Source: Branchipolynoe longqiensis (lineage: Eukaryota > Annelida > Polychaeta > Phyllodocida > Polynoidae). From it: a stretch of DNA of 64,000 bases. A program made the translations under genes and the position numbers. The stretch covers positions 74,485,045 to 74,549,044 of the forward strand of contig CM059198.1 in NCBI GenBank assembly GCA_030323885.1, read 5' to 3'. Shown one piece after another: positions 1 through 12,500 of the stretch (the stretch's first letter is position 1; every line of letters begins with the position of its first letter). Under the pieces are notes generated by a model, which was given only the letters and a program-made list of their open reading frames with translations, did no database searches and had not been told where the DNA came from.

Positions 1-42
1 CCATGGTTGGGTCCTAAATAAATCCTAATTTGTTTGTTATTT

Positions 43-375
43 TATGTCCTAGCAACATCTAAGGTCATATCAGGATGGGTACCGACTTGTGACAGTGCGC
101 ACTCATGGCGACTTTATAGTGCTGCCCCACTGGGAAACCAGGCGGCCATCACCATGACCTGATATCCCACTCAGTCACATTATCCTGAATCTGAGTCAAC
201 CAGTCCTTGCCATATCCTAATACTGCTGAGCGCCAGGCTAGGAAGTGAAAAGTATCAATTTTTAAGTCATTGGTTTGACTCGACCAGGATTCGAACCCAC
301 AAACTCATGGGTGTGTATCTCCCAATCTCCCAAAACGGGAGACGGACGCTCTAGTCATTCGGCCACCCCGTCTGG
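43..375 (-). mobile_element. SINE-1 copy, near full length, minus strand
   Basis: The complement ends in the SINE-1 signature tail (CCTGATATGACCTTAGATG, then GGACATAAAA) and begins with a tRNA-like head holding a B-box-like GGTTCGAATCC. The same body recurs about 15 times in this window in both orientations, so it is a dispersed tRNA-derived SINE. This copy has the head type reading GACGGG-TGGCCGAATGA. It is diverged and has no obvious target duplication. Confidence 0.8.
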
Positions 376-485
376 TCGAAATAACTCCTAAAGAATAGTT
401 TGTTTAAAGGTTTGCAAATTCTGACTAGTCATATTTGTCCATAATAATTGTGAATATGTCGAGTTGGTTTGATCATTTTACAGGT

Positions 486-535
486 CCCCGTCCTGATATG
501 ACCTTAGATATTGTTAGGACGTAAAATAACAACAT
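486..535 (+). mobile_element. SINE-1 3' end fragment
   Basis: Only the 3' tail of SINE-1 is present (CGTCCTGATATGACCTTAG followed by TTAGGACGTAAAATAACAAC). The tRNA head and body are missing. Confidence 0.7.
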
Positions 536-650
536 AACAAAATCTTAGAGGTCCTTTAGAGGACTCGTGCGCTTTATCTTATCGTTTGCAGATTTAGTGG
601 CATAGAAAATAATAGTTCTAAAGTTCACTTGACCTAGGTTTCTATTGTTA

Positions 651-2118
651 AGGCCCTGTCACACTACGACGTTTCTCACCAACGCGCTTTGACGCGTGCC
701 GACGGGTTGGGTTTTTGTTCAAAACGTCGGTACACGACCGGTACGTTGCCGGCGCGTTACCGGCGCGTCGGTACATAGCAACCTGTGAATGGACACATCG
801 GCGCGCTTCGAGCAGCGTCAAGGTTTTGTGCGGCAGCGTGTTGGCGGGCGCGTTACGGACGCGTTAGCAACACGTTGACACACGTTGGCGGCGTGCCGGC
901 AGAACGCTGGCAGACCGTTGATCAACGTCAGTTATACCCCTGTCACATTGGAACGTTTTGTGCGGCATGCCGGCAAAGTGGACAATATTTGCTAGCACGC
1001 TGGACACATCCAAGTTTTCGGCGTCTTGGGAGAAAGTTTGACGAAACCGCAGCGTGTGAGTAGCATGTTAGTAACGCGCTGCGAACGTGTGTCGACGTGC
1101 GGCGGTAAAAAAAAAAAGTCCGCTTGACCTAGTTTACTCCCGCGTTTGTCGACGCGCGTCAACGTCCCGCCAGCGGGTTCCCAGCATGCCATCAGTGTGT
1201 TATCGGTGCGTTGTGGGCGCTCCGCCAGCGTTTCTCAGCGCGTTGGACGTGTTGCCGGCGCGCCTGGACGCGTTGGCGGCGGGTCTTGGCGCTGTGCCGG
1301 CCCTACCCGAATGCCAACGTTAACCGACTTTGATCAACGTCCTGCCAGCGTTCCGCCGGCGGGCCCCCAACGGGTTCAACGTGTTGGCAACGCATTGGTA
1401 GCATGTCCATAACGTCCCTCCAACACGTCTGCGCGCGTCGGTCCGCGCCGAAAGTTTTGTGCAAGCACAAAACAATCAGCGCGACCCGACGCGCGCCGAC
1501 GGCCGCGACGTGTAGATTCACACGTTGCTATGTACCGACGCGCCGGAAACGCACCGGAAACGTACCGGACATGTACCGACGTTTCGACAAAAAAACAAAC
1601 ACGTTGGCACCCGTCGAGCCTCGTTGGGCCGAAACGTTGTAATGTGACAGGGCCATTAACGTTGGCTTTTTTTCCCCCAAAATGCGACCGTTCTGTCAGC
1701 GCGTCCGTAAGGTCCCATCGACGGGTCGTGGGCGCGCTATTGGTGTTGCTCCAGCGTATCTTGGCGCGTTGGACGTGTTGCCGGCGTGCCTGGACGCGTT
1801 GTCTGCGCGGTGTGGATGCGCTGCGGGCGCGTCCTAACGTGTTGCTGGCGGGTATGTACGCGTTGACACGGTACTAACGCGACACCAACGCGCCGACAGC
1901 GCGCCGACAACACGCCGATGGCCGCTGGTGGGACGTTGACATGTTGTTCTGCCACGCGTCGAAACGCGTTGGCCGCGCGCTTATAGCACGCTACTAACAC
2001 ACTGCGCCGTGTCAAACTTTCTCCCAAAGCGCCGAAGAGTTGGACGCGTGCCGACGGGTTGCAAATATTTTGCGTGTTGCCGGCGCGCCGGCGGAAACGT
2101 CGTAGTGTGACAGGGCCT
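651..2118. mobile_element. Foldback Harbinger-like MITE with TTA duplication
   Basis: The left end reads AGGCCCTGTCACACTACGAC and the right end is its reverse complement (GTCGTAGTGTGACAGGGCCT). The element is flanked by TTA on both sides (648-650 and 2119-2121), the TWA target duplication known for PIF/Harbinger elements. The interior is unlike its surroundings: very CpG-rich and built from many degenerate copies of a roughly 10-20 bp motif such as CGCGTTGGCGGCG/CGCCGACGCG in both orientations. A terminus-like GTAATGTGACAGGGCC lies inside near 1640, suggesting internal duplication or nesting. The reading frames across it are open only because the short motif repeats; none resembles a protein. 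Confidence 0.75.
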
Positions 2119-2185
2119 TTAGACCCGTCCTGATATGACCTTAGATGTTGCCAGGACGTAAAACTCCAACAACCAACCAACCTCT
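2119..2185 (+). mobile_element. SINE-1 3' end fragment beside the MITE
   Basis: CCCGTCCTGATATGACCTTAG and GCCAGGACGTAAAACTCCAACAACC follow directly after the target duplication of the 651-2118 element. The MITE therefore sits at or in a SINE-1 copy. Confidence 0.7.
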
Positions 2186-2449
2186 CATGTTAGATCTATA
2201 TATCGATATATAGATCATTATTAGATTTGTTTTGGGTCAATTCATTTTCAGAAACATGATTAGACCTACTCTACTTCTTAGACTACCTCAAATCCAGATT
2301 CTGCCTTCTCTGTATAATAATAATAATATATTTATTTCCACATGATCAATGTACACACAAGTTGATATTTATATCAGTATTTTTTTCACATGAAAAAGGA
2401 GAAAGCAGAAGTACAATACTTATGAGGTGCTTTCCCCATAACGGCTTGG

Positions 2450-2872
2450 CTCTTAGGTTTGGTCTGGTCAAAGACCCTATAATACTAAGACGGCTCACTC
2501 AGCCCGTACTGTGTAATCAAAATGATCAAACCCATCACTTGGTGCGCTGGCTGTTCTCTTGGTTAAACAGTTGCTATATTATATGTATAAATGTATATAT
2601 ATGAATGTGAAAGATGTGTGATGATGGCGATAATGATGATGATGATGGTGCTGATGATGATGTGTATTTGTTCATAGCAATTTCATATTGATGTGTATTC
2701 ATACTTACCTATATCATGTATAATATAATTGTAGGTGTTTACATGTGAAACACCAACCAGCAGCCGGGCTGATCAAACCCACCACAAGGTGGCACTGCAA
2801 ACTTTACATGGGAGGGATAGGGAGTGAGCCGTCTTAGTATTATAGGGTCTTTGGTCTGGTTCCCTAACAATC
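2450..2872. repeat. Inverted repeat, about 100-bp arms
   Basis: The left arm (about 2455-2560) contains GACCCTATAATACTAAGACG and the right arm (about 2765-2870) contains its complement CGTCTTAGTATTATAGGGTC. GATCAAACCCA also recurs in inverted order nearer the loop. The roughly 200-bp loop is AT-rich with a GATGATGATG microsatellite at 2620-2665. It is probably a MITE, but I cannot fix its ends. Confidence 0.55.
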
Positions 2873-3635
2873 ACCGGACACGGTGGGAGAATAGACATCA
2901 TGGTTCCAGCGGCACGGTGCATTGTGGGATGCGTCAGAGCAAAACAAAGCCACGAGAAGCACATGGCACATGCTAATCACTGGGTGCAGCTATGAAATGT
3001 CCTAGTTTCAGCTCATCTCAGCTCTTGTTTGAAACATAGAATACCAACTAAAAAAATATATATAATAAATTAAGATATTAATCTTTTTTCCAGCATTGCA
3101 TTTACATCAATATAATCAGCACATCTTATGCCATGTGCATTTAGATTTAGACAAATCTAGGCCCTCAGACTAGTGTTAGAGCCATAGCCAGAGTCAGTTT
3201 TATTTATTTTAGTCATGTTTTCATTTGTATTGTATGGTTAATGACATATGTAGAAATAGAAAATGAGTAGGGTTAATCAGATATTGGTTATATATTTCTT
3301 TGAAACAAGTTTGTGTTGACACATTTGACATTTTAATATTTAGAACAAGAATTACTTCTGACTAATCAATGGTGATAAACATCAGCCTGTAAAGTGATTG
3401 AAATTGTATGTTTCTTAGCTCAAAATGCTTAATTATGGAAAGCTCTATCTTAAACATATTCATTATATTATTATATTGCATCCTTCCGTCCATGTTTGTG
3501 CCAAATTGTTATGTATTTCTATTTATTTTGAATAAAATGCCAGTTTTGCCCTATGCATATCGGCAAACTCAATGGCCGTACGCCTTTGCTTTGCTCCCGG
3601 CCCCGTTTTCAGCGCATGCGCAGTCGGAACCGTGA
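2873..3635. other. Gene-free AT-rich stretch
   Basis: Short open frames only, with no family resemblance, no tRNA-like structure and no repeat match elsewhere in the window. Confidence 0.5.
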
Positions 3636-3968
3636 TGTAGTCTATAGGTAGAGCACAGGCTTCCCGTGCGGAAGGTCGGGAGTTCAAATCACAGTGGAGT
3701 TAAATCAGTGGCTTATAACATTTATATTTGTCACTACATAGTCTGGTGCTCAGCATCAAGCCAAGGTACAACAGCTCACTCAACATGTGGAATGAGCTAC
3801 CGGAAGAAGCGGTGGAAGCAGCTACCATAAATCAATTCAAGAATGTGCTGGACAGGGCCTGGGCCAGATAAACATTCCTGTACGATTTCGAGGCTGCATA
3901 CCACTAGAGCTGAGAGCTACAAGCTTTGTATAGGCTACCACAAGCCTGCATCAAAGAAGAGGATAATG

Positions 3969-4023
<55 letters not shown>

Positions 4024-4078
4024 GACAAGAACCAGTGTATCAGGATTATGTCACGGTGTGGGATATCAGGTCATATTT
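3636..4078 (+). mobile_element. SINE-1 copy split by a LINE 3' end
   Basis: A SINE-1 head (GTAGAGCACAGGCTTCCCGTG ... GTCACTACATAGTCTGGTGC) stops near 3762. SINE-1 body sequence resumes at 4023 with GACAAGAACCAGTGTATCAGG and reaches GATATCAGGTCAT. The intervening 260 bp is a LINE 3' end, so the SINE is older than the LINE insertion. Confidence 0.6.
3763..4022 (+). mobile_element. LINE 3' end with (ATA)n tail, pseudogenised
   Basis: One frame reads MWNELPEEAVEAATINQFKN then VLDRAWAR, stop, TFLYDFEA. This is the familiar C-terminal end of non-LTR retrotransposon ORF2 proteins (WN.LP..VV.A.S...FK..LD..W). A TAA stop interrupts it. The copy ends in about 18 ATA units (3967-4022), the type of simple tail left by several LINE clades. 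The clade (CR1/Jockey-like) is a guess. Confidence 0.65.
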
Positions 4079-4079
4079 A

Positions 4080-5374
4080 GACGGTTGGATGGGCTTTCTC
4101 TATGAGATAGAACTGAAGCATGGTTTGATAGGCTCTCTATCAGATAGAACTGAATCATACCAAGACGCATGAGTTACTAATTTTAGAGGACAGTTGCAAA
4201 GAAACAAGTCACTGAAATAGAAGTCATCAGGGAAAGTAGCACAAATCCCCCAATGGTAATGGACTTGAACTTGAAGCCTTCTAATCTTTGTAATCAGACG
4301 TATTCCTTCCTTGTCTGACGTCTCATGAATAGGTTATTTCAGCTCCCAGCCCAGTAGATAAGAACTTTAGGAGCTTTAGGTCAAGTATCACATCGATATT
4401 CTTATCACTTCTAAGTGTAATACCTTTTGTGTTTCTAGAACTTGTATTTTCCTCATTTTTTCGCTGAGTAGTCAACTCTTGTCCATATATATACTGGTAA
4501 CATGAAGGAAAGGATAGATGAGGTTACCATTTTGTCAGAAAAACAAGAACTAATTGAGTAGCCAGCCCCAAGTGTGGACTTATTAATCAACAAGTGTGGA
4601 TTTATTAATCAAAACAATTATTTAAGAAAATGTATTGCATGAAACAATTAATTTTTATGTTGTGATCCCCTAAGTATTGAAATGCACTGTAGAGAAATCT
4701 GTATGCGATGATTATTTTCTTCACAATTTTGAGGTGTGGCCATAACAGAATAGAAAGGGGACACCAACAATAATATGGGGCTTCAAATTATATTACTAGT
4801 CATGCTGCTGCAAAATATGCTTGCACATGCAAAGTACCAAGAGTTTTCTTGTTGAAGCTCTGGTATTCATAGAATAGCATATTCCCTGACAAAACAAGCA
4901 GGGAACACGACAGTTATGTCCAGAACCATTTTAATCACCATGGAATATTATATATATAAAAATACATATATGCATGAAAAATTAACATTTATTTCAACTG
5001 AGACTAGTAACAGTCTCCTTTTATTATTTCATTGACTAACTGGTAATATTCTATGCAAAATAAAGATGTAGTAGGCTGTAGAAAAGTCCACATTCTCCAT
5101 GTAACAAATTCATGCCTTTAAGACGCCATATTTTTTTAATGAAAATGTTGGCTTTTTTTTTACTATGTCACATTAGGCCTTAATCTTTTCATATCCATCT
5201 CTCCAAAGTGAAAGAATACCAATTCTATAAAGAAAATACCTCCTCTACTCTTTCCATAATTGTTTATGACAATTACATACTGGAAAGTACAGCTATACAT
5301 ATTTGAATTATCCTGTTCGAATAAGATTCTTCATAGTTGGTCTCTATGGAAACTAACTATCTTCTTAGAGTGAC
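4080..5374. other. Gene-free stretch, no recognisable feature
   Basis: AT-rich sequence with only short spurious frames. A minor direct duplication (CAAGTGTGGAyTTATTAATCAA, 4568-4612) is the only structure I see. Confidence 0.45.
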
Positions 5375-5703
5375 ACCGGGCGCGGTGGCCTAATCAGTCG
5401 AGCACGGGCCTCGCGTATGGAAGGTCGGGAGTTTGGTTCCCGGGCGAGTCCAACCTATGACTTTAAAATTGATACTTGTCGCTTCCTAGCCCGGTGCTTG
5501 GCATTAATAGGATAGGGCAAGGACTGGTTGGCTCAGTGCCAGGATAATGTGACTGAGTGGGATATTGGGTCATGGTGCCAGCAGCCTGATTTCCCAGTGT
5601 GGCAGCACTATAAAGTCACCATAAGTGTGCACTGTCAAAAGTCGGTACCCTTGCTGATATGACTTTAGATGTTGCTGGGACATAAAACAACAACAAACAA
5701 ACA
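5375..5703 (+). mobile_element. SINE-1 copy, full length
   Basis: The tRNA-like head CGGGCGCGGTGGCCTAATCA has A-box character, and the B-box region reads GTTTGGTTCCCGGGCGAGTC. The SINE-1 body follows and the copy ends with GATTTTAGATG-like sequence and an ACAACAACAAACAAAC tail. Confidence 0.85.
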
Positions 5704-5774
5704 TCTTAGCGTGATCAGTGGCCTAATCTAGGCTGGGATTGACATGTAATTATTAGTAGGGAACACACAAATTG

Positions 5775-5975
5775 ACTGGGTTCCTCTATGAAATGGTATT
5801 GAAGCACGATTTAGCAGTAACATATTCTATGAAATTAATTCAGTATTCCCTTCTATGTAACAAGACATGCTTGCTAAGTGCATCAATATGTAAGTTACAT
5901 ATACATACATATGTCTAGGATCAAATCTAACTGAACGTTTTGGTTTTTTTAATGTGATGCTTTCATTGAACTATG
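5775..5975 (+). mobile_element. Repeat B 3' part
   Basis: It contains the 3' half of repeat B (CAGTATTCCCTTCTATGT ... GTGCATCAATATGTAAG ... TGTGATGCTTTCATTGAACTATG). The downstream end is interrupted by insertion of the 5979-6809 element. Confidence 0.6.
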
Positions 5976-5978
5976 TAA

Positions 5979-6809
5979 AGGCCCTGTCACATTACGAAGT
6001 ATGGCAGCGGCGGCGTATGCGTAACGTGGCGCAATAATTTGAAAATCGTTATAGGTCCAGATAAGTCTACCTTTTTGGACTGCGGGAGGTTCCAGTGACA
6101 TATGAAGCGTATGCGTAGCCTATGCCTAACCTATGACGGCGTATGCAAAGTGTATGACGACATATAAGCGGCGTACTGGGACATTTGTTGATGGTTGCAG
6201 GTGACAGGTCTAGTATATGCGTAACCTACACCGATGTATGGACACAGTATGCGTAACCTATGCTGGCGTACGTCCAGCATACGCCCACCGTATGAGAACC
6301 ATATGAGCCACATGCCGGCATAGGTTTAACATTTTGAACATGCACAAAATTATTTTGGCGGCTCGACCTACGCTGACCTATGATGACCTATGAAAAGCGT
6401 ATAGACCTATGCGTAACCTATGATGGTGTATACCGATGTGTTGGTCGAAAAGCGCATACGTTGGTATACGCTAGCGCTATACGTTGTAGTGTGACAGCCC
6501 CTTTACCCATATGCTAGGTGAAGGCTACATACACCAGAGATATGCGGAGGGCGTCGGCTCAATGTACGGCTAACCTATGCCGACCTATCCCTAACATATG
6601 CCTAACCTATGCCGGTGTACGTCTAGTATATGAGCCATACGCCGGCATAGGTTGAAAATTTTGAACATGCCTAAACATTTTTCGGCAGCTCAACCTATGA
6701 CGACCTATGAAGAGCGTATATGACCTATGTGTAACCTATGACGGCGTATGGTCGAAAACCGCATACGCCAGCATACTCTAATACCATAGGTCATAGTGTG
6801 ACAGGCCCT
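5979..6809. mobile_element. Foldback Harbinger-like MITE with TAA duplication
   Basis: It starts AGGCCCTGTCACATTACGAA and ends TCATAGTGTGACAGGCCCT, flanked by TAA at 5976-5978 and 6810-6812. Its termini match the 651-2118 element, but the interior is made of a different repeated word: CGTATGCGTAACCTATG and variants (ACCTATGCCGGCGTATG) dozens of times in both orientations. An internal terminus-like sequence (GTGTGACAGCCCC, about 6490-6502) divides it into two blocks of about 530 and 300 bp. Confidence 0.75.
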
Positions 6810-6821
6810 TAAGCAACTCCA

Positions 6822-7112
6822 TTTTCTTGCGGACGGTCGGGAGTTTGGATTCTGGCCAAGTCCAACCAATACCAAATTTATACTTGTCGCTACCTAGCCT
6901 GACACTTGGCATTAGGCCTACTATGAAGCGGCAAGAACTGCTTTGCTCAGTATCAGGATAATGCGACTGAGTGAGAAATTGGGCCATGGTGCTGGTGGCC
7001 TGATCTCCGCAGTGGGGTAGCACTCGACATGAGAGTGCACTGTCACAACTCGGTGCCCATCCTGATATCACCTTAAATGTTGCCGGGGTGTAAAACTCCA
7101 ACAACCAACAAA
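6822..7112 (+). mobile_element. SINE-1 copy, 5' truncated
   Basis: It begins inside the head (GGACGGTCGGGAGTTTGG) and continues through the SINE-1 body to GATATCACCTTAAATGTTGCC and AACTCCAACAACCAAC. Confidence 0.75.
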
Positions 7113-7731
7113 TAAATCTAGGTAGAAGACGGGAGGTACCAACCATCCTCCGCCAGGTGGCACCTGAATCACGTGATAACCGCGGCTATCACCACACCCC
7201 TCAAACCCCAAATTAATTGTATCACTTGAATGAATTCACTTTGCCTGGTTTCTTATTTTCAACGTTTATTATTCCATGCATGACATTTGATTACAAAAAT
7301 ACAAGTTTTCGATATTTTGCGTTTAAGAAGTTTTTCTTTTCTTCTTGACAACCCATGCCTGACATTTCATTTTCATTTGTGTTGCTTTGCACCTTTTGTT
7401 ACACTACCCTTTGACAAATTTTGTTCATTTCAATTTTCATCATAATTCTTTTTATATATGTAGCTCATCACCGATTTATAGACAATTATGTTACTATATC
7501 ATAGTATACTATCTGTTTAAAACAAGAAACTACTGTTTTGCTTTATTTAGAATCATTTAATAACTCCTGAAGTCAATTTTAAAATTAAGTAGCTCTATTT
7601 AGGATGACAAAAACTGCAAGTTAGAATTCTTTACGCAGCCTGTGATGCCACCACCAGGTGGAACAAACATGGCCATCTACATTTGTGTTAACCCTCTCCA
7701 TGGTTCAGAATATCCCACCGCCATTTTTCAG
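7113..7731. other. Upstream region of the light chain gene
   Basis: AT-rich sequence without a recognised repeat. A TTTTTCAG at 7723-7731 directly before GAGCCCGAAGATG could be a 3' splice site, which would put a non-coding first exon further upstream; I cannot locate that exon. No TATA or initiator element is convincing. Confidence 0.35.
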
Positions 7732-7741
7732 GAGCCCGAAG

Positions 7742-7843
7742 ATGTCGGCGGCAAGAACGAAGAAGCGGGCGCGGACACGCACCCACCGCTACACATCCAA
7801 TGTGTTCTCCATGTTCAGCCAGGCTCAGATTCAGGAATTCAAA
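7742..7843 (+). CDS. MYL9: Light chain coding exon 1
   Basis: It encodes 34 residues from the ATG to QAQIQEFK, including the phosphorylation pair at 18-19. It ends in phase 0 at the donor AAA/GTTAGT. The in-frame ATG at 7742 is chosen because it puts the TS pair at the family position. Confidence 0.92.
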
Positions 7844-9537
7844 GTTAGTATCCGGGATATTATATCTTATGTAACTGTACATCCTCAAGTTTCATCTTCT
7901 AATTTAGCATGGCCACACTAGATGCGGTGGCCGAATTGGTAAGAGCACAGGCTTCCCATGTGGAAGGTCCGGAGTTTGAGTCGCAGTCGAGTCAAACCAA
8001 TGACTTACCAAATTTATACTTGTCGCTATCTAGCCTAGTGCTCGGCAATACTGGGTTTGGACATGGACTGGTTAGCTCAATATCAGGATAATGTGACTAG
8101 GTTGGAAATTGACTGATGGTGCTGGTTGTCTCGCTTCCCAACAGAGGGGGGAAATCACTATAAAAGTCACCATGGGTGTGTGCTGTCACAAGTCGATACC
8201 CATCTTGATATGACCTTAGATGTTGCTAGGACATGAAACCCATCAAACAACAGCAAATAGACTGCTGTATAAAGTATTCTTAGCCTAAAGGTGGGATGAC
8301 TGAATGAGTTACTAGGCACCCACCTCCCATGTGGTAGGTCATAGGGTCTGAACCGTGGCAGCGTCCTCTTACCTAGAATTTAAAAACTCACTAAGAGTAC
8401 ATCAGATTTGGCAGGCCCTTATGCAGTCACGGTAAAGTATGTTCCATGGCGTCACCATACTGTAAGTGGCAGACCACCAAACCTGAACCCTCAGTTCTTC
8501 CCCCCCGCTTTTTATTTGTTGCTGTTCCTCTGTTATCTCCAGTCAACCATATACAATGACAGAGACAGTCCAAATACAAATGTAAAATTTAAGACCTAAA
8601 TGCACTGGGATTGGTCCCACTGCTTCACTGGTCACAGCTGGTCCAGTGTATTATTAACAACCCCCACCCCAACAATGGAATTCCTAAACTCACATAACTA
8701 ACTACACTAGAGTAACACTAAAATATTTCTAACAAACTGACATTTATATACCGCTTGCCTAACTCCAACTGAACATTAGAACTTACTACAACTTTGCCAA
8801 ATGAATACAGAAGATAACTTCTGGTTACATTCTAAATACTATGTAAATTTATACTCACATTGATCTGACTAATATTGATCTAGTTATATGACACTACTGT
8901 TACGATATTGCTATGGAATTTTTTGGGTTACAGAATTTCATTCTGCTACATGCTGTAAATTGTGTATTCAACAGTTATTCTATACCTTAGTCTATATACC
9001 TTTTGTATAAATAACCCTGAATTGAAAAATGGCTGGAAGACCAGTGCTTTTTTGCACTGACAAAAGACTTATTCAGAGGAATAAACATATTTACCACACA
9101 AAAAATGGCTACCTAGCCTGGTGCTGAGCATTGTTACGATAGGGCGAGGAGTAGTGGATTGAAGAAGACCAACTGTTTGGGATAGCAATTTCTCCTGATT
9201 AATCAATAAATCAATTAACAACAATTCATGATGCATGCATAGTTCGATGATACCATCATAATTTCGGAGGAAACACTCATCCACATTTGATTCTATATGC
9301 ATATCCAACTTAGATACGGGTGCGCTTATTAAGCACTTGTTGATGCACGTGAAGGAATAATAAATCAATTTAACTGGATCTGTTACTGCCGAAGCCTTTG
9401 GTGTCAGAGTTTTGCCATGCATGCCAAAATTAATTTGGTAGGTTTTCACTTCAAATATTTCCTAGGTTAGTCATTTAAAATAAAAGTTACTTCAAACTAA
9501 GGTAAGGTATATTATACAGATCAACTTAATGTTTATC

Positions 9538-9574
<37 letters not shown>

Positions 9575-12500
9575 CACTGAAATTCTAAAATATTGGCCTG
9601 GTGTTTTTTTTATAGATAATGTTTATTGATTGAATGAAGTCTTTTGTTAGCATCGTGGCACTGGTCTTCCATCCATGTGACATTACAATTATTTACAATA
9701 TATGAATATGTAGTCTAATATTGTCATCAGCAGCTAGCTCAAGTCAGTCAAAATAACAATACTAATCATTCCAAGACTTACATGTGGCATAGGCATAGCC
9801 ATAGTGACAATTCACATATGAGATAGTAATTATATGTTGTGTCCACCATGTGTATTGATTAGATCATTAACTTACAGAGTACTTAGGTGTAAGGTTTTTT
9901 TTCGCAGGTTTGTTATAGGTGTAGTGTGAATTGTCTAATTGTCATGTTGTGCAAAGTTAATTTAATCATAAACATGTTTTCAAATTCGCAGGAGGCCTTT
10001 AACATGATAGACCAGAACCGTGATGGCTTCATTGACAAGGATGACCTGATTGAGATGCTGACGTCACTGGGGAAGGACCCAACAGAGCCTTACCTGGACC
10101 AGATGCTCAGCGAAGCACCAGGTCCGATTAACTTCACGATGTTCCTCACTCTGTTTGGGGAGAAGCTCAACGGAACGGACCCTGACGAAGTCATCAAGAA
10201 CGCCTTCGCGTGTTTCGATCCCTACGATAACGGTACGCGTGCAGTGACGCACCTAGGGTACGGCAGACATGGCACATGCCATGGACGCCACTTGAATGGG
10301 GGGGGGGGGGGGGGGGGCACTTGAGCCGATATTCACCCTATTCACACCGCGGCCATGTTGAAACCAGACCGAGGGCACTTACCCGTCTGCGAGGTGCCGC
10401 TGTATCTGAAGTAATGTGAATACTTTTTTGTCGACCAAAACCTCTCGCAATCACTCAAATTTGAGGGTATTCATTTTTTAAAGTAACATATTCATCTTTG
10501 CATACCTGTTTTCTATCTATTGGCCAATTTTCACGAAGATTGGGTGACCCTTGCATGGTGATTTTTCCCATTCTTTAACTACAATGTGACTGTCAACTTC
10601 AAGTCTGCATAGTTATGGTGGTATCATGTAATGCAGCACTGTCAGCATAGCTATCTGTGCAACACAGTTAAACAACTAGTCTTAGTAATTACAAATTAAT
10701 AAAAGCTTTAAAAGGGTTCAAATATATTTTTTTAATATATCTATGTTAAGAAAGTTATGCAATTTTGAATTTAAGAAAAGATTGACAGCCAAGGTGAGTG
10801 ACTTTGTTGACATTGCCTACTGAATGCATCTGATCATCACTCAATCTTCATGAAAATTGACCAATAAATAGAAAAAAGGTAAGCAAAAATGATTATGATA
10901 GTTTCAAAAATGATTATGATAGTTTCAAATTTTACTCCTTTAATTTATGTAGTAGTTCATACACATCGGCACACAGTAGTGTCTTATGGCCATTTCCAAT
11001 ACCGACGCTTACTCAGCCTCGTTCTGATGCCTAATTGGGTTGCGCGTGAATAGGGTGAAGTTGTCTAAAAGATGGACATCAAATGTTTAGGACGGGGGCA
11101 GAATTTCAGTGCTTTCGATATTTTTTAGATTTTTGTTCTCTTTTTCTTTTTTTAAAGACTTGCTGAGTCAGGAATAAGGAGTCTGCATTTCGGGTCACGT
11201 GATCAACACTTGGTCTTTATTTATGCTGATCTATTTTCCGTAGATATGCCACTGTATCTATGGTCTTGTTGAAATATGAAAAAGTGAAAATAATTTGAAA
11301 TTGGGTGCTAATTAACATGTGTCTCTAAGTGAACTTCAGTTTGCATATAATCCAATGAAGCCTGCTTGCCAAAATTATTTTTGCATGTTTGCACTTCAAA
11401 TATCTCAAAAGCTAGTCGTTTAAAAGAAAAGACTTCAAACTAAAGTAAGTTAGACTATAACGATCAGCGTATTATTTTTATCTTAAAGGGAGGAGATATT
11501 CGTCGCCGGGAAAACAAACGAACTCAGAATAGTTCAGATGTGTGCCACAGGGGTGGTACATGCTTAGTACTGAACTTTTCCACTTGGTGGTGTGCAGGAG
11601 AGTGACCTAGATTGTTGTGCCATTGGCTGGTTGAGTGGAGAGAAGGGAGGGTAATACTGAGGTATTTTCAATCTTCTTTAGAGTAGTGCAATGAGGAAAT
11701 ATATTTGCATAATATAAAATATATGTTAGTACAATTACATTGCATAATTCGATGAGAAACAGATATAGATGAAAAACGTTTTTTTGTTGATGAATGTAAA
11801 AAAGGTTCTGCTGTGGATGGGGTTTGAACCCACACCACCAAACAACTTCAGATTACAAGTCCAACACTCTAACCACTAGGCCACAGAGACCACACATAAT
11901 TAGTAGTCTCACTTCAGGCTATTTGTGTATAGGACGTCACATATAAAAGGTATGTATGTATGTATGTATGTATGTATGTATGTATCATATGTATGTATGT
12001 ATGTATGTATGCGTGCGTGCATGCATGTGCGTGCGTGCATACGCAGCGGCAGGTAGTAGTACGTATGTACGCACGCACGTGTGTGTGTGTGTGCGTGCTA
12101 GCAACATCTAAGGTCATATCAGGACAGGTACCGACTTGTGACAGTGCGCACTCATGGCAACTTTATCGTGCTGCCCCACTGGAATACCAGGCCATCAGCA
12201 CCATGACCTGATATCCCACTCAGTCACATTATCCTGACACTGAGCCAACCAGTCCTTGTCCTATCCTAATAATGCCAAGCGCCAGACTAGGAAGCAACAA
12301 GTATCAATATTAAAGTCATTGGTTTGACTCGACCAGGATTCAAACTCACAACCCCACGATCTACCAACACGGGAGACGGACGCTCTAACTCGAACACATG
12401 TGCGTGCGTGCATACATACGTACGTACGTACGTACCTACCTACATGCATGCATGCATACATACATACATACGTACATACATACATACATACGTACATACA

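Noticed and set aside
785..2180. Several overlapping open frames at 0.8-2.2 kb
   Set aside because: All lie in the CpG-rich MITE interior, where repeated short words keep frames open on both strands.
3843..4172. 109-codon frame with poly-isoleucine
   Set aside because: It is the (ATA)n tail of a LINE fragment read in frame.
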